From: Lamprocystis purpurea DSM 4197
GTDB lineage: Bacteria; Pseudomonadota; Gammaproteobacteria; Chromatiales; Chromatiaceae
Direction of reading: 5' to 3'
NCBI RefSeq assembly: GCF_000379525.1
Contig: NZ_KB902523.1
Span: 1 to 51,349 of the forward strand
DNA: 51,349 nt
The notes under the pieces are model-generated. The model saw nothing but the letters and a program-made list of their open reading frames with translations, was not told the origin of the DNA and ran no database searches. The translations under genes and the position numbers were made by a program. The first letter of the stretch is position 1. The number at the start of each line of letters is the position of its first letter. Positions 16,953 to 28,500 of this stretch are shown one piece after another.

Positions 16953-19607
16953 ATGAACAACCCCTCCGATATTGACCCCCAAGAAACCCAGGAGTGGCTC
17001 GATGCACTCGAGGCCGTGCTTGACCAGGAAGGCGCCGAGCGTGCCCACTTCCTGCTGGAGCGGCTCATCGACAAGGCCCGGCGCTCCGGAGCCGACCTGC
17101 CCTATAGCGCCAACACCGCGTATCTCAACACGATTCCGGTAGCCCAGCAGCAGCCGTTCCCCGGCGATCGGGCGATGGAGCGGCGCATCCGCTCCTTCGT
17201 GCGCTGGAACGCCATGGCGATGGTGGTTCAGGCCAACCGGCTGTCCACCGAACTGGGAGGCCACATCGCCTCCTTCGCGTCCGGCGCCACGCTCTTCGAT
17301 GTCGGCTACAACCACTTTTTCCATGCCCGCACCCCCGAGCACGGCGGCGATCTGGTCTTCGTTCAAGGTCATTCGGCTCCCGGCATCTATGCCCGGGCCT
17401 ATCTGGAGGGCCGGATCAGCGAGGACCAACTCCACAACTTCCGCCAGGAAGTGGACGGCGGCGGACTGTCCTCCTACCCCCACCCCTGGCTGATGCCAGA
17501 TTTCTGGCAGTTCCCCACGGTATCGATGGGGCTCGGTCCCATCATGGCGATCTACCAGGCGCGCTTCATGCGCTATCTGCATGACCGCGGGATCGTGGAC
17601 ACCAGCAAGCGCAAGGTCTGGGCCTTCCTCGGCGACGGCGAGATGGACGAGCCCGAGTCGCTGGGGGCGATCGCGCTGGCCGCCCGCGAGGGGCTGGACA
17701 ACCTGGTGTTCGTGGTCAACTGCAACCTGCAGCGCCTGGATGGTCCGGTGCGCGGCAACGGCAAGATCATCCAGGAACTGGAGCGCGACTTCCGCGGCAC
17801 CGGCTGGAACGTCATCAAGGTCATCTGGGGCAGCTACTGGGACAAACTGATCGCCCGCGACAAGGACGGCCTGCTCCTGAAACGCATGGAGGAGTGTGTC
17901 GACGGCGACTACCAGACCTACAAGGCCAGGGACGGCAAGTATGTGCGCGAGCACTTTTTCGGCGCCTATCCGGAACTGCGTGAGATGGTGGCCAACATGA
18001 CCGACGAGGACATCTGGCGCCTGAACCGCGGCGGCCACGATCCGGCGAAGGTCTACGCCGCCTATGCCGCCGCCATGCAGAGCAACGGCAAGCCCACGGT
18101 GATCCTGGCCAAGACGGTCAAGGGTTATGGCATGGGCGTGGCCGGCGAGGGGATGAACATCACCCACTCGCAGAAGAAGATGGGTGAGGATTCGCTGAAA
18201 GCCTTCCGCGACCGCTTCAATATCCCGATCTCCGAGGATCAGATCGCTGCCGCCCCCTTCTACAAGCCGGCACCGGACAGTGCCGAGCAAAGCTACCTGC
18301 TCGAAGTGCGCGAGCGTCTCGGCGGCTTCCTGCCCGCCCGTTACGACGATGCGGCAGCACTCGAGGTCCCGCGGCTGGAGGTCTTCAAAGCGCTGCTGGA
18401 AGGCACCGGCGAGAAGGAAATGTCCACCACCATGGCCCTGGTGCGCATCCTGAATCTGCTGGTGCGCGACCCGCAGATCGGGCGCTTCGTGGTCCCGATC
18501 GTGCCGGATGAGGCGCGTACCTTCGGGATGGAGGGCATGTTCCGCCAGCTCGGCATCTACTCCTCACTGGGGCAACTCTATGAGCCGGTGGACGCGGATC
18601 AGGTGATGTCCTATCGCGAGGACAAGAAGGGCCAGATCCTCGAAGAGGGCATCAACGAGGCCGGTGCCATGTCGTCCTGGATCGCGGCGGCCACGGCCTA
18701 CGCCAATCATGGCCAGGCGATGATTCCCTTCTATATTTATTACTCGATGTTCGGCTTCCAGCGCATCGGGGATCTGGCCTGGGCGGCCGGCGACATGCAG
18801 GCGCGCGGCTTCCTGATCGGCGCCACCGCCGGGCGGACCACGCTGGCCGGTGAAGGGCTCCAGCACCAGGACGGTCACAGCCACCTGATGGCGGCGACTA
18901 TTCCCAACTGCGTGTCCTACGACCCGACTTACGCTTACGAGTTGGCGGTGATCGTTCAGGACGGCCTGCGCCGGATGTTCCAGAACCAGGAGCGGTGCTT
19001 CTACTACATCACCGCGATGAACGAGAATTATCCCCAGCCGGCCATGCCGGAGGGCGCCGCGGCGGGAATACTCAAGGGAATGTACCGCATCCACGCGGGT
19101 GAGGCGCGTGCCCATCGAGTGCAGTTGCTGGGCGCCGGCACCATCCTGCGCGAGGTGGAGGCCGCCGCCGAGTTGCTGGCTCAGGATTTCGACGTGGGTG
19201 CCGATGTCTGGAGCGTCACCAGTTTCAACGAACTGCGGCGCGAAGGCATCGACGCGGAACGCTGGAACATGCTCCACCCGGATCAGGAGCGGCGGGTCAC
19301 CTTTGTGGAATCGCAACTGGCCGCGACCAGCGGCCCGATCATCGCCGCCACGGATTACATGCGCGCCTACGCCGACCAGATCCGCCCCTACTGCCCGCGC
19401 CGCTATGCCGTGCTCGGGACCGACGGTTACGGACGCAGCGACCTGCGCAGTCAGTTGCGCAAGTTCTTCGAGGTGAATCGCTATTACGTGGCCGTGGCCG
19501 CACTCAAGGCCCTGGCGGACGAGGGCGAGATCCCCGCGGCCACGGTCGCGCAGGCAATCGCGAAATACCGTATCGACCCGGACAAGCCCAACCCGGCGAC
19601 GGTCTGA
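16953..19607 (+). CDS. aceE: Pyruvate dehydrogenase E1 component (homodimeric)
   Basis: 884 residues, the usual size of the homodimeric E. coli-type E1. It decarboxylates pyruvate with thiamine diphosphate and passes the acetyl group to the lipoyl arms of AceF. The ThDP-binding motif is clear: GDGEMDEPESLGA through VVNCNLQRLDGP. The region VLGTDGYGRSD near the C-terminus and HSHLMAATIPNCVSYDPTYA are also typical. The start gives the conserved N-terminus DIDPQETQEWLDALEAVL. aceF follows 34 bases downstream in the same direction. No E3 gene (lpd) follows aceF, so E3 must come from elsewhere. A candidate promoter lies at 16878-16904. Confidence 0.97.
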   Translation: MNNPSDIDPQETQEWLDALEAVLDQEGAERAHFLLERLIDKARRSGADLPYSANTAYLNTIPVAQQQPFPGDRAMERRIRSFVRWNAMAMVVQANRLSTELGGHIASFASGATLFDVGYNHFFHARTPEHGGDLVFVQGHSAPGIYARAYLEGRISEDQLHNFRQEVDGGGLSSYPHPWLMPDFWQFPTVSMGLGPIMAIYQARFMRYLHDRGIVDTSKRKVWAFLGDGEMDEPESLGAIALAAREGLDNLVFVVNCNLQRLDGPVRGNGKIIQELERDFRGTGWNVIKVIWGSYWDKLIARDKDGLLLKRMEECVDGDYQTYKARDGKYVREHFFGAYPELREMVANMTDEDIWRLNRGGHDPAKVYAAYAAAMQSNGKPTVILAKTVKGYGMGVAGEGMNITHSQKKMGEDSLKAFRDRFNIPISEDQIAAAPFYKPAPDSAEQSYLLEVRERLGGFLPARYDDAAALEVPRLEVFKALLEGTGEKEMSTTMALVRILNLLVRDPQIGRFVVPIVPDEARTFGMEGMFRQLGIYSSLGQLYEPVDADQVMSYREDKKGQILEEGINEAGAMSSWIAAATAYANHGQAMIPFYIYYSMFGFQRIGDLAWAAGDMQARGFLIGATAGRTTLAGEGLQHQDGHSHLMAATIPNCVSYDPTYAYELAVIVQDGLRRMFQNQERCFYYITAMNENYPQPAMPEGAAAGILKGMYRIHAGEARAHRVQLLGAGTILREVEAAAELLAQDFDVGADVWSVTSFNELRREGIDAERWNMLHPDQERRVTFVESQLAATSGPIIAATDYMRAYADQIRPYCPRRYAVLGTDGYGRSDLRSQLRKFFEVNRYYVAVAALKALADEGEIPAATVAQAIAKYRIDPDKPNPATV

Positions 19608-19641
19608 AGCGCCCGGCAACACAGGTCTTGGAGAACATTGC

Positions 19642-21294
19642 GTGGCAACTGTCGAAACTATCCTGCTGCCCGACGTCGGGGACTTCGCGGACGTCGAGAT
19701 CATCGAGATCCTGGTCGCACCCGGCGACCGGATCATCGCCGAACAACCCATGCTCTCACTGGAGAGCGACAAGGCGACCATGGAGGTTCCCGCGCCGCGC
19801 GCCGGCGTGGTCAAAGAATTGCTGGTCAAGCTCGGGGACAAAGTCAGCTCTGGCCGCCCGCTGTTGACGCTGGAGACGGAGGGCGAGTCGACGGCTCCGG
19901 CCGCCCCGGCCGCAAAACCAGCCCCGGCCGCAGCGGCTCCGGTCACCGCGGCAGCGGCAGCACCCGCCACCGCCCCGGCGCGTGCCGGTGCTGCTGAAAC
20001 GCTCTCGGTCGTGCTGCCGGACATCGGCGACTATACCGATGTCCCGGTGATCGAAGTCCTGGTGAAACCCGGTGATCAGATCGCGGTGGATCAATCCCTA
20101 GTGACCCTGGAAACCGACAAGGCGACCATGGAGGTGCCCTCCCCCTACGCGGGTCTGGTGGAGAGTGTCGCGGTCAAGGTCGGGGACAAGCTGACGCAGG
20201 GCGATCTGATTCTGACCTTGCGCGGCGAGGCCGCCGCAACGCCAAACGTGGAGACACCGGCATCGCAACCGACCCCGGCGGCGCCCGCCGCCCGTGCCCC
20301 CGGAGAGCCCGAACCCCGCCCGGCGCCGGTGCCCGCGCGCCCGGAAGACCTGGCCCTGACCGGGGCAAAGCCCCATGCCAGCCCTGGAATACGGCGCTTC
20401 GCCCGCGAGCTTGGCGTCGATCTGCGCCTGGTCACCGGCTCCGGACCCAAGGCCCGGATCTTGCGCGAGGATGTGCAGGGCTATGTCAAGGGTGCCCTGG
20501 CCGTCGGTGCGTCGCCCCTGGCGGCAGCGGCCGCACCCGCCGCCGGCGCCCTGCCCTTCGGCCTGACGGCCGCCGCCGAGGTGGACTTCGCCAAATTCGG
20601 TCCGGTCGAGGTTCAGGAACTCCAGCGCATCAAGAAACTCAGCGGCCGGCACCTGCACCGCTGCTGGCTCTCCATCCCCCATGTCACGCAATTCGAGGAC
20701 GCGGACATCACCGACCTGGAGGACTTCCGCAAGGCGCAGAAGGATGCCGCCGAGCAGGCCGGGGTCCGGCTCAGCATCCTGCCGCTGCTGCTCAAGGTCG
20801 CGGCCGTGGCGCTCAATCAGATGCCCAAGGTCAAGTCATCGCTGAGCACGGACGGCGAATCACTGATCCTCAAGCAATACACCCACATCGGCGTCGCCGT
20901 GGACACCCCCGGCGGACTGGTGGTCCCGGTGGTTCGCGACGTTGACAAGAAAGGGATCTTCGATCTGGCGCGGGAACTCGGCGACCTGGGTAAGAAAGCG
21001 CGTGACGGCAAACTGCTGCCCACCGACATGCAGGGCGGCTGTTTCACCATCTCGAGCCTGGGGGGCATCGGCGGCACCCACTTCACCCCCATCGTCAACG
21101 CCCCGGAGGTCGCTATCCTCGGAGTATCGCGGGCGGACCTGAAGCCGGTGTGGAACGGCAGCGAGTTCAGGCCCCGGCTGATGCTGCCGCTGTCGCTCTC
21201 CTATGACCACCGGGTCATCGACGGGGCCGAAGGCGCGCGTTTCACCACCCTGCTCTGCCACCTTCTGGCGGACATCCGGCGGCTGTTGCTCTGA
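19642..21294 (+). CDS. aceF: Pyruvate dehydrogenase E2, dihydrolipoyl acetyltransferase
   Basis: 550 residues from a GTG start, which gives the conserved beginning MATVETILLPDVGDFADVE; GGAG lies ten bases upstream. Two lipoyl domains are present (about 2-78 and 117-193) with the modified lysines in DKATMEVP at Lys44 and Lys160. They are joined by Ala/Pro-rich swinging linkers. A peripheral-subunit-binding domain lies near 240-280 (SPGIRRFARELGVDL). The catalytic core ends with DHRVIDGAEGARF, in which His523 and Asp527 are active-site residues. It forms the core of the complex and transfers acetyl to CoA. It is co-transcribed with aceE. Confidence 0.97.
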   Translation: MATVETILLPDVGDFADVEIIEILVAPGDRIIAEQPMLSLESDKATMEVPAPRAGVVKELLVKLGDKVSSGRPLLTLETEGESTAPAAPAAKPAPAAAAPVTAAAAAPATAPARAGAAETLSVVLPDIGDYTDVPVIEVLVKPGDQIAVDQSLVTLETDKATMEVPSPYAGLVESVAVKVGDKLTQGDLILTLRGEAAATPNVETPASQPTPAAPAARAPGEPEPRPAPVPARPEDLALTGAKPHASPGIRRFARELGVDLRLVTGSGPKARILREDVQGYVKGALAVGASPLAAAAAPAAGALPFGLTAAAEVDFAKFGPVEVQELQRIKKLSGRHLHRCWLSIPHVTQFEDADITDLEDFRKAQKDAAEQAGVRLSILPLLLKVAAVALNQMPKVKSSLSTDGESLILKQYTHIGVAVDTPGGLVVPVVRDVDKKGIFDLARELGDLGKKARDGKLLPTDMQGGCFTISSLGGIGGTHFTPIVNAPEVAILGVSRADLKPVWNGSEFRPRLMLPLSLSYDHRVIDGAEGARFTTLLCHLLADIRRLLL

Positions 21295-21361
21295 GCGCCT
21301 CAACCGGCGGCGGACCGAGCGTCGCCCGGGTGCGTTCCAAAGTGATGTCGTCACAGACGCG

Positions 21362-21483
21362 CGTCGGATGGGCAGAGCGAGAGCGATGCCCATCCGGCCA
21401 CCGCGATGGTGGATGCGGCGCGCACGACCGATGGGCGGGGTCCCCAACACTGAGCGGCGCGCCTTATCCACCCTACAACTGGA
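21362..21483. repeat. Dispersed repeats: palindromic family B followed by part of family A
   Basis: Bases 21362-21405 match 30609-30652 with about two differences; the core GATGGGCAGAGCG…CGATGCCCATCC is palindromic. From about 21404 to 21483 the sequence is an inverted partial copy of the family A element seen at 30334-30539 (GCGGCGCGC, CTGAGCGGCGCGCC, TTATCCACCCTAC). The compound repeat has replaced the start of the antitoxin remnant next to it. Confidence 0.7.
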
Positions 21484-21656
21484 ACACACCCGAAGATGAC
21501 CAGGCATGGGCGCAACTGCTGAGCGATCCAATCGTCCATAGTAGCATTCCGTTGCTGAAATGGACTGAAGCGGAGGCGCTGGACACCCGCCTGCGACTGC
21601 GCTCCTTTGCGGACGATTGGAGTGATGCTGGTATGGACGCTTACAATGAACGATAG
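21480..21656 (+). pseudogene. Antitoxin remnant of a type II toxin-antitoxin pair
   Basis: The frame that ends at 21656 reads DDQAWAQLLSDP, a middle part, and RSFADDWSDAGMDAYNER. That last stretch resembles the toxin-binding tail of small antitoxins paired with MazF/PemK toxins, which often end in a Trp-Asp..Met.Tyr pattern. The frame upstream of about 21483 is read-through of dispersed repeats, so the original N-terminus is missing. Its stop overlaps the start of the MazF-like fragment by 11 bases, the usual arrangement of such pairs. The family call is inference from pattern only. Confidence 0.45.
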
Positions 21657-21696
21657 GCGTGGTGACGTCATTCTAGTGAAGTTCCCAACTCGGTGA
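21646..21696 (+). pseudogene. MazF/PemK toxin fragment (N-terminal 16 residues)
   Basis: An ATG at 21646 opens MNDRRGDVILVKFPTR and then stops. RGDVILVKFP is the characteristic first strand of MazF/PemK/CcdB-fold endoribonuclease toxins, which are normally about 110 residues. The rest of the toxin is not seen in any frame downstream, although PNSV follows in a shifted frame. The fragment overlaps the antitoxin tail by 11 bases. I read it as the residue of a decayed toxin-antitoxin module. Confidence 0.55.
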
Positions 21697-22104
21697 TGAA
21701 CAGTGCGGACTTTCGCACGCAAGACCATGTTCTGTAACGGGGCGGCAACTCCGGGGCCGAGCGAGGTGGGCGGATTTATGATCAAGGCCCGCCAGTCCTA
21801 TGTTAAATCACCCCTCAAAGGCGTGGCTTTACCCCAGGGTGAGATGACGCCGATCGGCTACGTACTGATGCAGCACGCGGAGCGTCTCGGGCGACCGACC
21901 AAGGCTTACGAAGCGCGGCGGGGCGGCGATCACAGATTCAGACGACAGAGCACAGATTTCCGCCGGATTGCGGTGCATACTGTGCCTATATGACGGTGCA
22001 GTGGTGCCTGCCGGGTAGCCGTGCAACCGGCGAGGCGCCCACACCGTACCCGGACCGACCCAGAAACCGGCTGCGGCTCGCCGGCCGCGCGATCGAGGAC
22101 GTCC
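21697..22104. other. Intergenic region upstream of the first hybrid kinase, with a weak small frame
   Basis: The only frame worth noting is 21778-21993 on the plus strand (71 residues from MIKARQSYVKSPLKG). It has no recognised family, and the frame is also open upstream from a GTG at 21703. A leader frame of the kinase from a GTG at 22021 is Arg/Pro rich and probably not translated. No clear promoter was found. Confidence 0.3.
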
Positions 22105-25100
22105 ATGTCTCTGGCAGTTCACCCGACCGGTGTCCATGATGAATCCGACAGCCTGCTCGATGCGCAGGGCGGACGGCCGACGCTGACCATCGGGATTTCC
22201 GAAGACCGCACGTTGAGCGACGCGGCCGGGGCTTGCGCCGGGCCGCAGTCGACACCGGCGGGCTCGAACCTGTTGCAGACCATTCTGCGGGCCATCCCCG
22301 ACCTGATCTGGCTCAAGGACCTCAATGGTGTCTACCTCGCCTGCAACCCGACCTTCGAACGGTTTTTCGGTGCGGCGGAGGCCCGGATCATCGGCCGCAC
22401 CGACTATGATTTTGTCGATCGGGAACTCGCCGACTTCTTCCGCACGCACGACGTCCAGGCCCTGGCCGCCGGCGGGCCGACCGTCAACACCGAATGGCTG
22501 ACCTTCGCCGCGGATGGTTACCGCGGCCTGTTCGAGACCATCAAGACGCCGCTGCGGGACGCCGCGGGCGAACTGATCGGCGTGCTTGGAATCGCCCGCG
22601 ACATCACCAAACTGCGCGAGGCCCAGGAGGCCTTGCGCGAGCGTGATGAGATTTTTCGCGCCATCGTCACCCAGGCGACCGACGGCATCATTCTGGTTGA
22701 TGCGCAGACGGCCCGCTTCGTCGAGTTCAATGATGCCGCCTGTGCGGCCCTGGGCTATACGCGGGAGGAGTTCGCCCAGTTGGGCATCCCGGACATTCAG
22801 GCGGAGCACGACCGAACGGGGGTGGCCGCCGAGATTCGCAAGATCCTTGAGACGGGCAGCGGGGATTTCGACACCCTGCATCGGCATAAGGACGGCAGTC
22901 TGCGGCATGCGCGGGTGAGCAACCGGGCCATCGAGTTCAAGGGTGGGCACTACCTGTCGGCGATCATCACCGATATCACCGAGTCCAAGTCGGCCGCCAG
23001 GGAGTTGGATCTGCACCGCCATCACCTGCAAACGCTGGTGCAGGCGCGCACCGCCGAACTGGAGGTCGCCAATCAACGACTGCACAAGAGCGACCTGCGC
23101 CTGAAGGCATTGTTCGAACTGAGTCAGTCGGCGCCCGACCTGAATGAGCAGGAACTGCTGCAACGCGGTATCGATCTGGCTGTCAGCTTGACCGACAGTG
23201 CGATCGGATACCTGCATTTCCTGGAACTGGATCAGGAGACGATCCAGCTCTGTGCCTGGTCGAGCCAGGCCAAGGAACAGTGCTCCGCGACCAATACCGG
23301 TCATTACTCCGTCTCCCAAGCCGGCATCTGGGCCGACACGGTGCGCACCGGACAGCCGGTGATTCATAACGACTACCAGCAGTTGACGCAGCGCGCGGGC
23401 TATCCGGACGGTCACACTCACCTGATTCGACACCTGGGCGTTCCGGTCCGCGAGGGGGGGCAGATACGGATACTCATCGGGGTGGGAAACAAATCCAGCG
23501 ACTACGATGCGAGCGATGCGCAGGAACTGCAACTGATCGCCGAGGATCTGTGGCGGATCATCGCCCGGCAGCGCACCGCGGCCGCCCTGGCCCAGGCCAA
23601 GGAAGCGGCGGAGGCGGCGAATCGCGCCAAGAGCACCTTTCTGGCCAATATGAGCCACGAGATTCGCACCCCGATGAACGCCATCATCGGGTTGACCCAT
23701 CTGCTGCGCTCCGAGATCACGGTGCCCAGGTCTCAGGCGCGGCTGGGGCAGATCGGCGAAGCGGCTGCACATCTGCTGGGGATCATCAACGACATTCTCG
23801 ATCTGTCGAAAATCGAGGCCGGGCAGTTGATTCTGGAGGATGGCCAGTTCAATCCGCTCGAATTACTTGAACACGCGATCGGCATACTGGCGGAACGTGC
23901 GACGGCCAAGGGTTTGAACCTGATCGCCGAGGTCGATCCCGCGGTGCCCAGGATCCTGCGCGGCGACCCCCTGCGGCTCGGACAAATTCTGCTCAACTTC
24001 ATCAGCAATGCAATCAAGTTCTCCGAGCAGGGTCTGATCCGGGTGCGCGCCGATTTGGCGGATGACCAGGACCGGCACGTCCTGCTGCGGCTCCGCGTCG
24101 AGGATCAGGGCATCGGTCTGGCCCAAGCGCAACAGGAGCGTATCTTCCAGGCCTTCGCCCAGGCCGATGATTCGACCACCCGCCGCTACGGCGGGACCGG
24201 TCTGGGACTGATCATCTGTCGGCGTCTGGCGGAGCTCATGGGGGGGCGGGTCGGGGTCGATAGCGTTCCGGGCCGCGGCAGTACGTTCTGGCTGATCGTT
24301 CACACCGAGTCGGTTGCCGCCGGCGCCGAACTGACCCGGAGCACAGCACCACTGGCGCTGCAGTCCGGACATCGCTCGGGTGAAACAGCAGAGGAAGCCC
24401 TCGCGCGCCGCTACCGGGGGGCACGCATCCTCCTCGCGGAGGACGATCCGGTCAATCGGGAGGTCACCGGTGAGTTACTCGGCGGCCTGGGTCTCATCGT
24501 CGATGGGGTCGCCACCGGTCAACAGGCGGTGGGGCGCGCCCTGACCGGCGGCTACGACCTGGTGCTGATGGACGTGCAGATGCCCGTCATGGACGGACTG
24601 GAAGCGACCCGGCGCATCCGCGCCGCCACGGCGGCGCGGCTGCCGATTCTGGCCATGACCGCCAACGCGTTCGATGATGACCGCCGCCGCTGTCTGGCCG
24701 CCGGCATGGACGATCACATCGGCAAGCCGGTCGAGCCCGAACGGCTCTATGCTGCGCTGCTGCGCTGGTTGCCGACACCTCCCGAGCCGGGCGAGCCGGC
24801 GTCGCGGCCAACGGCAGTGCCGCCGACAGTGCCGGTCATGAGCGACCTGCGACAGATCCTGTCCGCGACTCCGGGTCTCGACCTGAATGCCGGTTTGCAA
24901 TGCGTGCGCGGCAAACTGGGCAGTTATGTCCGCCTGCTGAAGATGTTCGCGCAGGGCCACGGCGATGACGCACTTCTGTTGCGCGGCTATCTGACCGCCG
25001 GCGACACGGTGCAAATCCGCCATCTCGCGCACACGCTCAAGGGCCTGGCACTCACCCTTGGTGCACGGGAGTTGCACCAGCGCGCCCTGGCCCTGGAACA

Positions 25101-25473
25101 AGCCCTGCGCGACGCGGCGCCGGATCTGGACGTGGCGGCGTGCATCGGCCTGGTTGATCAGGCGTTGGGTCCGCTCCTGGCAGCGATTGCAGGAATCGAC
25201 GGAATCGAAGGAGCCGAATCAAGCCCCGCCGTCTCGCCGCCGCCCAGTTGGGATCGGGCCAAGACCGACGAGATCCTGATTCAGCTCGAAGCCCTGCTGG
25301 CCGATGACGACACCCAGGCCAGAAACCTGTGGCGTTCCGCGGAGACACTGATACAGCCCGTGCTGGGGCCCGCCGCTGCCCGCCTGGGCGAGGAGATCGA
25401 GGCCTTCGAGTTCGAGCAGGCACTCGCCACCCTGCGCCGGGTTGTTGCCTTGCCCGCATTCCGCGAAGAATAG
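22105..25473 (+). CDS. Hybrid sensor histidine kinase: PAS-PAS-GAF-HisKA-HATPase-REC-HPt
   Basis: 1122 residues from the ATG at 22105 ([14 protein letters not shown] upstream); a GTG at 22021 would add 28 residues. Order: PAS near 55-175, PAS near 185-300, a coiled segment, GAF near 320-485, HisKA with [18 protein letters not shown] (phospho-His518), HATPase with NAIKFS and [10 protein letters not shown], a receiver with Asp823 in [11 protein letters not shown], and an HPt domain with His976 in AHTLKG. No membrane segment is seen, so it should be cytoplasmic. It contains a whole His-Asp-His relay; the output regulator is not in the window. The last 65 residues form a helical module also found at the end of the next kinase. 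That gene starts 27 bases after this stop, so they are probably co-transcribed. Confidence 0.92.
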   Translation: MSLAVHPTGVHDESDSLLDAQGGRPTLTIGISEDRTLSDAAGACAGPQSTPAGSNLLQTILRAIPDLIWLKDLNGVYLACNPTFERFFGAAEARIIGRTDYDFVDRELADFFRTHDVQALAAGGPTVNTEWLTFAADGYRGLFETIKTPLRDAAGELIGVLGIARDITKLREAQEALRERDEIFRAIVTQATDGIILVDAQTARFVEFNDAACAALGYTREEFAQLGIPDIQAEHDRTGVAAEIRKILETGSGDFDTLHRHKDGSLRHARVSNRAIEFKGGHYLSAIITDITESKSAARELDLHRHHLQTLVQARTAELEVANQRLHKSDLRLKALFELSQSAPDLNEQELLQRGIDLAVSLTDSAIGYLHFLELDQETIQLCAWSSQAKEQCSATNTGHYSVSQAGIWADTVRTGQPVIHNDYQQLTQRAGYPDGHTHLIRHLGVPVREGGQIRILIGVGNKSSDYDASDAQELQLIAEDLWRIIARQRTAAALAQAKEAAEAANRAKSTFLANMSHEIRTPMNAIIGLTHLLRSEITVPRSQARLGQIGEAAAHLLGIINDILDLSKIEAGQLILEDGQFNPLELLEHAIGILAERATAKGLNLIAEVDPAVPRILRGDPLRLGQILLNFISNAIKFSEQGLIRVRADLADDQDRHVLLRLRVEDQGIGLAQAQQERIFQAFAQADDSTTRRYGGTGLGLIICRRLAELMGGRVGVDSVPGRGSTFWLIVHTESVAAGAELTRSTAPLALQSGHRSGETAEEALARRYRGARILLAEDDPVNREVTGELLGGLGLIVDGVATGQQAVGRALTGGYDLVLMDVQMPVMDGLEATRRIRAATAARLPILAMTANAFDDDRRRCLAAGMDDHIGKPVEPERLYAALLRWLPTPPEPGEPASRPTAVPPTVPVMSDLRQILSATPGLDLNAGLQCVRGKLGSYVRLLKMFAQGHGDDALLLRGYLTAGDTVQIRHLAHTLKGLALTLGARELHQRALALEQALRDAAPDLDVAACIGLVDQALGPLLAAIAGIDGIEGAESSPAVSPPPSWDRAKTDEILIQLEALLADDDTQARNLWRSAETLIQPVLGPAAARLGEEIEAFEFEQALATLRRVVALPAFREE

Positions 25474-25500
25474 GGCGATTACCGGAACATCCAGCGGACC

Positions 25501-28500
25501 ATGCCTGACACCCGGACGCCGCAGCATCGACAGCTCAGGCTCGCCTGGTTGAGCCTCATGGTCGGTCTGCTGCTGACCGCACTGGCGACGCTCTACACCA
25601 AGACCGACGTCGCGGCGCTGAACCGCCGCGAGCTCACACTGATCGGCGAGGAGATCGCGGCCAAGATTCAGGCCAGGCTCCACACCCATGCCCAGATTCT
25701 GCGCAGCGGGGCAGCCTTCTTCGCCGGATCGACGGAGGTCACCCGGGAGGCGTGGCGACAGTTCATCGAACGCAGCAAGATCTATCTGAATCTCCCCGGC
25801 ATTCAGGGTATCGGCTTCGCACTGCTGATCCCGGCCGACCAACTCGCCGGGCATCTGGCGCAACTGCGTGCGCAGGGGTTCCCGGACTATCGGGTCTGGC
25901 CGCAGGGCGAGCGCAGCCTGTATTCATCCATCGTCCTCCTGGAGCCGTTCTCCGACCGGAATCTGCGCGCCTTCGGCTATGACATGCTCACGGAGCCGGT
26001 GCGGCGCGCGGCGATGGAGCAGGCCCGGGACCAGGACGTCGCGGCGCTCTCCGGCAAGGTACTGCTGGTGCAGGAGACCGATCAGGACGTCCAGGCCGGT
26101 ACCCTGATGTATGTTCCGGTCTATCGACCCGAGCAGCCGACGCTGACCGTCGATGAACGCCGTGCCGCACTGCTCGGCTGGGTCTACAGTCCTTATCGCA
26201 TGAACGACTTGATGCACGGTGTGCTTGGCGGTTGGGACCTGCAGGAGACCAAGCGCATTCGCCTGCAGATCCATGACGGCGACCTGATCTCCCCCGCGAC
26301 CCTGCTATACGACAGCCAGCCGACCAAACCGGGGGGCGCGGCGGCCCGCGCGACGGAGTCCGTGCGCGTCCCGATCGACTTCAACGGCCATGTCTGGACG
26401 CTGGACTTCTCGCACGCGCAACCACTCATGCCCGCACTCGCCGACGCACGGGTCTTGCTGATCGCAACCAGCGGTACGGCCATCAGCCTGCTGCTGACCG
26501 CGCTGGTCCTGGCGCTCACCAGCAGCCGTTCGCAGGCCGTGCGGCTGGCGTCGGAACTGCTGGCGCGGGAGCGGCTGGAGCAGGCCCTGCGGACGAGCGA
26601 GGCGCAGTACCGCCTGCTGGCGGACAACACGACTGACGTGCTGTGGCTGTTGAATCTCGAAACGGGGAACTGGACCTACATGAGCCCGTCAGTCGAGCGG
26701 CTGCGGGGTTATACCGTCGCGGAGGTCATGGCCCAGTCGGTCGAGCAGGTGATGACGGCCGAGTCCTACGCCTACGCACAGGCGCAGATCAGCGAACGGA
26801 TCGCGCGGTTTCGCGGCGGCGCCCCCGGAACCCATGCTTACCGCGACGAGATCGAGCAGACGCATCGCGACGGATCAACCGTCTGGACCGAGGTCAACAC
26901 CCGTTATCTCTGGAACGATCAGGGCGAACTGACCCTGCTCGGCGTGACCCGCGATATCACCGCACGGAAACGCATTGAGCGCGCACGCGATATCGCACTG
27001 ACGAAGTACGAGACCCTGTTTGAGCACTTTCCCTTGGGCATCAGCGTCGCGGACGCGACGGGCGTGATTCTGGATGCCAATCCGATCGCCGAGACCCTGC
27101 TGGGCGTCACCACGCAGGAGCATCTGCAACACCCGCTCGACCACCGCGCCTGGCGCATCTGCCGCCTGGATGGAACACCCATGCCGCCCGCGGAGTTTCC
27201 CGCCGTGCGCGCGCTCCACGGCGGACAGGAGCTTTATTTTGCGAAAATGGGAATCATCAAAGCCGACGAGACCGTCACCTGGCTCAGCGTCACCGCCGCC
27301 CATTTGCCGCTGCGGGGTTACGGCGCCGTCGTCACCTACGGTGATATCAGCGAGCAGGTGCGCAGCGAGACCGCGCGCGAGGCGGTCAGCGCCGTGGCCC
27401 GGCTGGCAGTCTCGTCCGACTCGGCGGAGAGCTTCCGCAGCGCCCTTCCTCCCCTGTTGGCGACCAGGCTCGGATTCCCGATCGTCGCCATCGAGACCTT
27501 TGACGCGGTACGCGCGGAGATGGTCTTTGCCGGCTCGGTCGGGATACCCGCCGCGGTCGATGGTCCCTTGCGCATCCCCGTGGGCGCGACCCTGTCCGGC
27601 CAGGTCGCCATGACCGGCACGTCCTTGGTGGAACTCGCCGCGGATACCAGATCGGAATACTCGGACCAGGCGCTGAAAGCGATCGGCGTGGTGACCTTCC
27701 TGTGCGTTCCGGTGATGCTTGGCTCACGGGTGCTGGGGACCCTGTCGTTGGCCGATACGCGCCGCCGTCCGGACGCGTGGCGGTTGCCGGCGACGCTCCA
27801 GACCATCGCCGATACCCTGGCCGACGCCACCGCGCGTTTGGAGACCCAGTCCGCGCTGCGTGAGAGCGAGCGCAACTACCGCGGCCTGGTTGAAAATCTG
27901 CACGCCGGCGTGGTCGTTCACAGACCGGATACAAGCATCCTCTTCTCCAATCCGATGGCCTCGCACCTGCTGGGACTGACGTCGGAGCAACTGCGCGGCC
28001 TTGCGGCCATCGACCCGCGCTGGTGTTTCCTGCGGGAAGACGGCACGCGCATGCCGGTGAACGAGTTTCCGGTCGCGCGTGTCGCGGCTTCCGGAACCGC
28101 CTTGCAGAATCTTAACCTGGGGATCATCAGGCCCGATCGCGACACGCCGACCTGGGTGCAATGCGAGGCCCATCCAATCCGCGATGAGCAGGGCCGACTT
28201 CGGCAGATCTTTGTGACCTTCTTCGATATCACCGAACGCCAGCGGGCGCTGGCAGCGCTGCGTAAGAGCGAGGCCTTGCTGAACGAGGTGGGCCGGATGG
28301 CCGGGATCGGCGGCTGGGAAGTCAATGTGGAGCGAGGCGAACTGACCTGGACGCAGGCCGTTTATCGAATCCACGAAGTGGACGATCGCTATATCCCGAC
28401 CGTCGACCAGGCTATCGCTTTCTATACGCCGGAATTCCGCCCGGTGATTGCGGCGGCGGTACAGCGGGCCGTCGATCAGGGTCAGCCGTTCGACCTGGAA

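Noticed and set aside
16851-18290. 479-residue minus-strand frame across aceE
   Set aside because: Antisense to aceE, whose motifs are unmistakable; its composition is typical of a shadow frame.
22021-22104. GTG at 22021 as the start of the first hybrid kinase
   Set aside because: The added 28 residues are Arg/Pro/Thr rich without structure, and the ATG at 22105 has a better upstream purine stretch.
21829-23772. 647-residue minus-strand frame over the first hybrid kinase
   Set aside because: Antisense to PAS and GAF domains; no recognisable motif.
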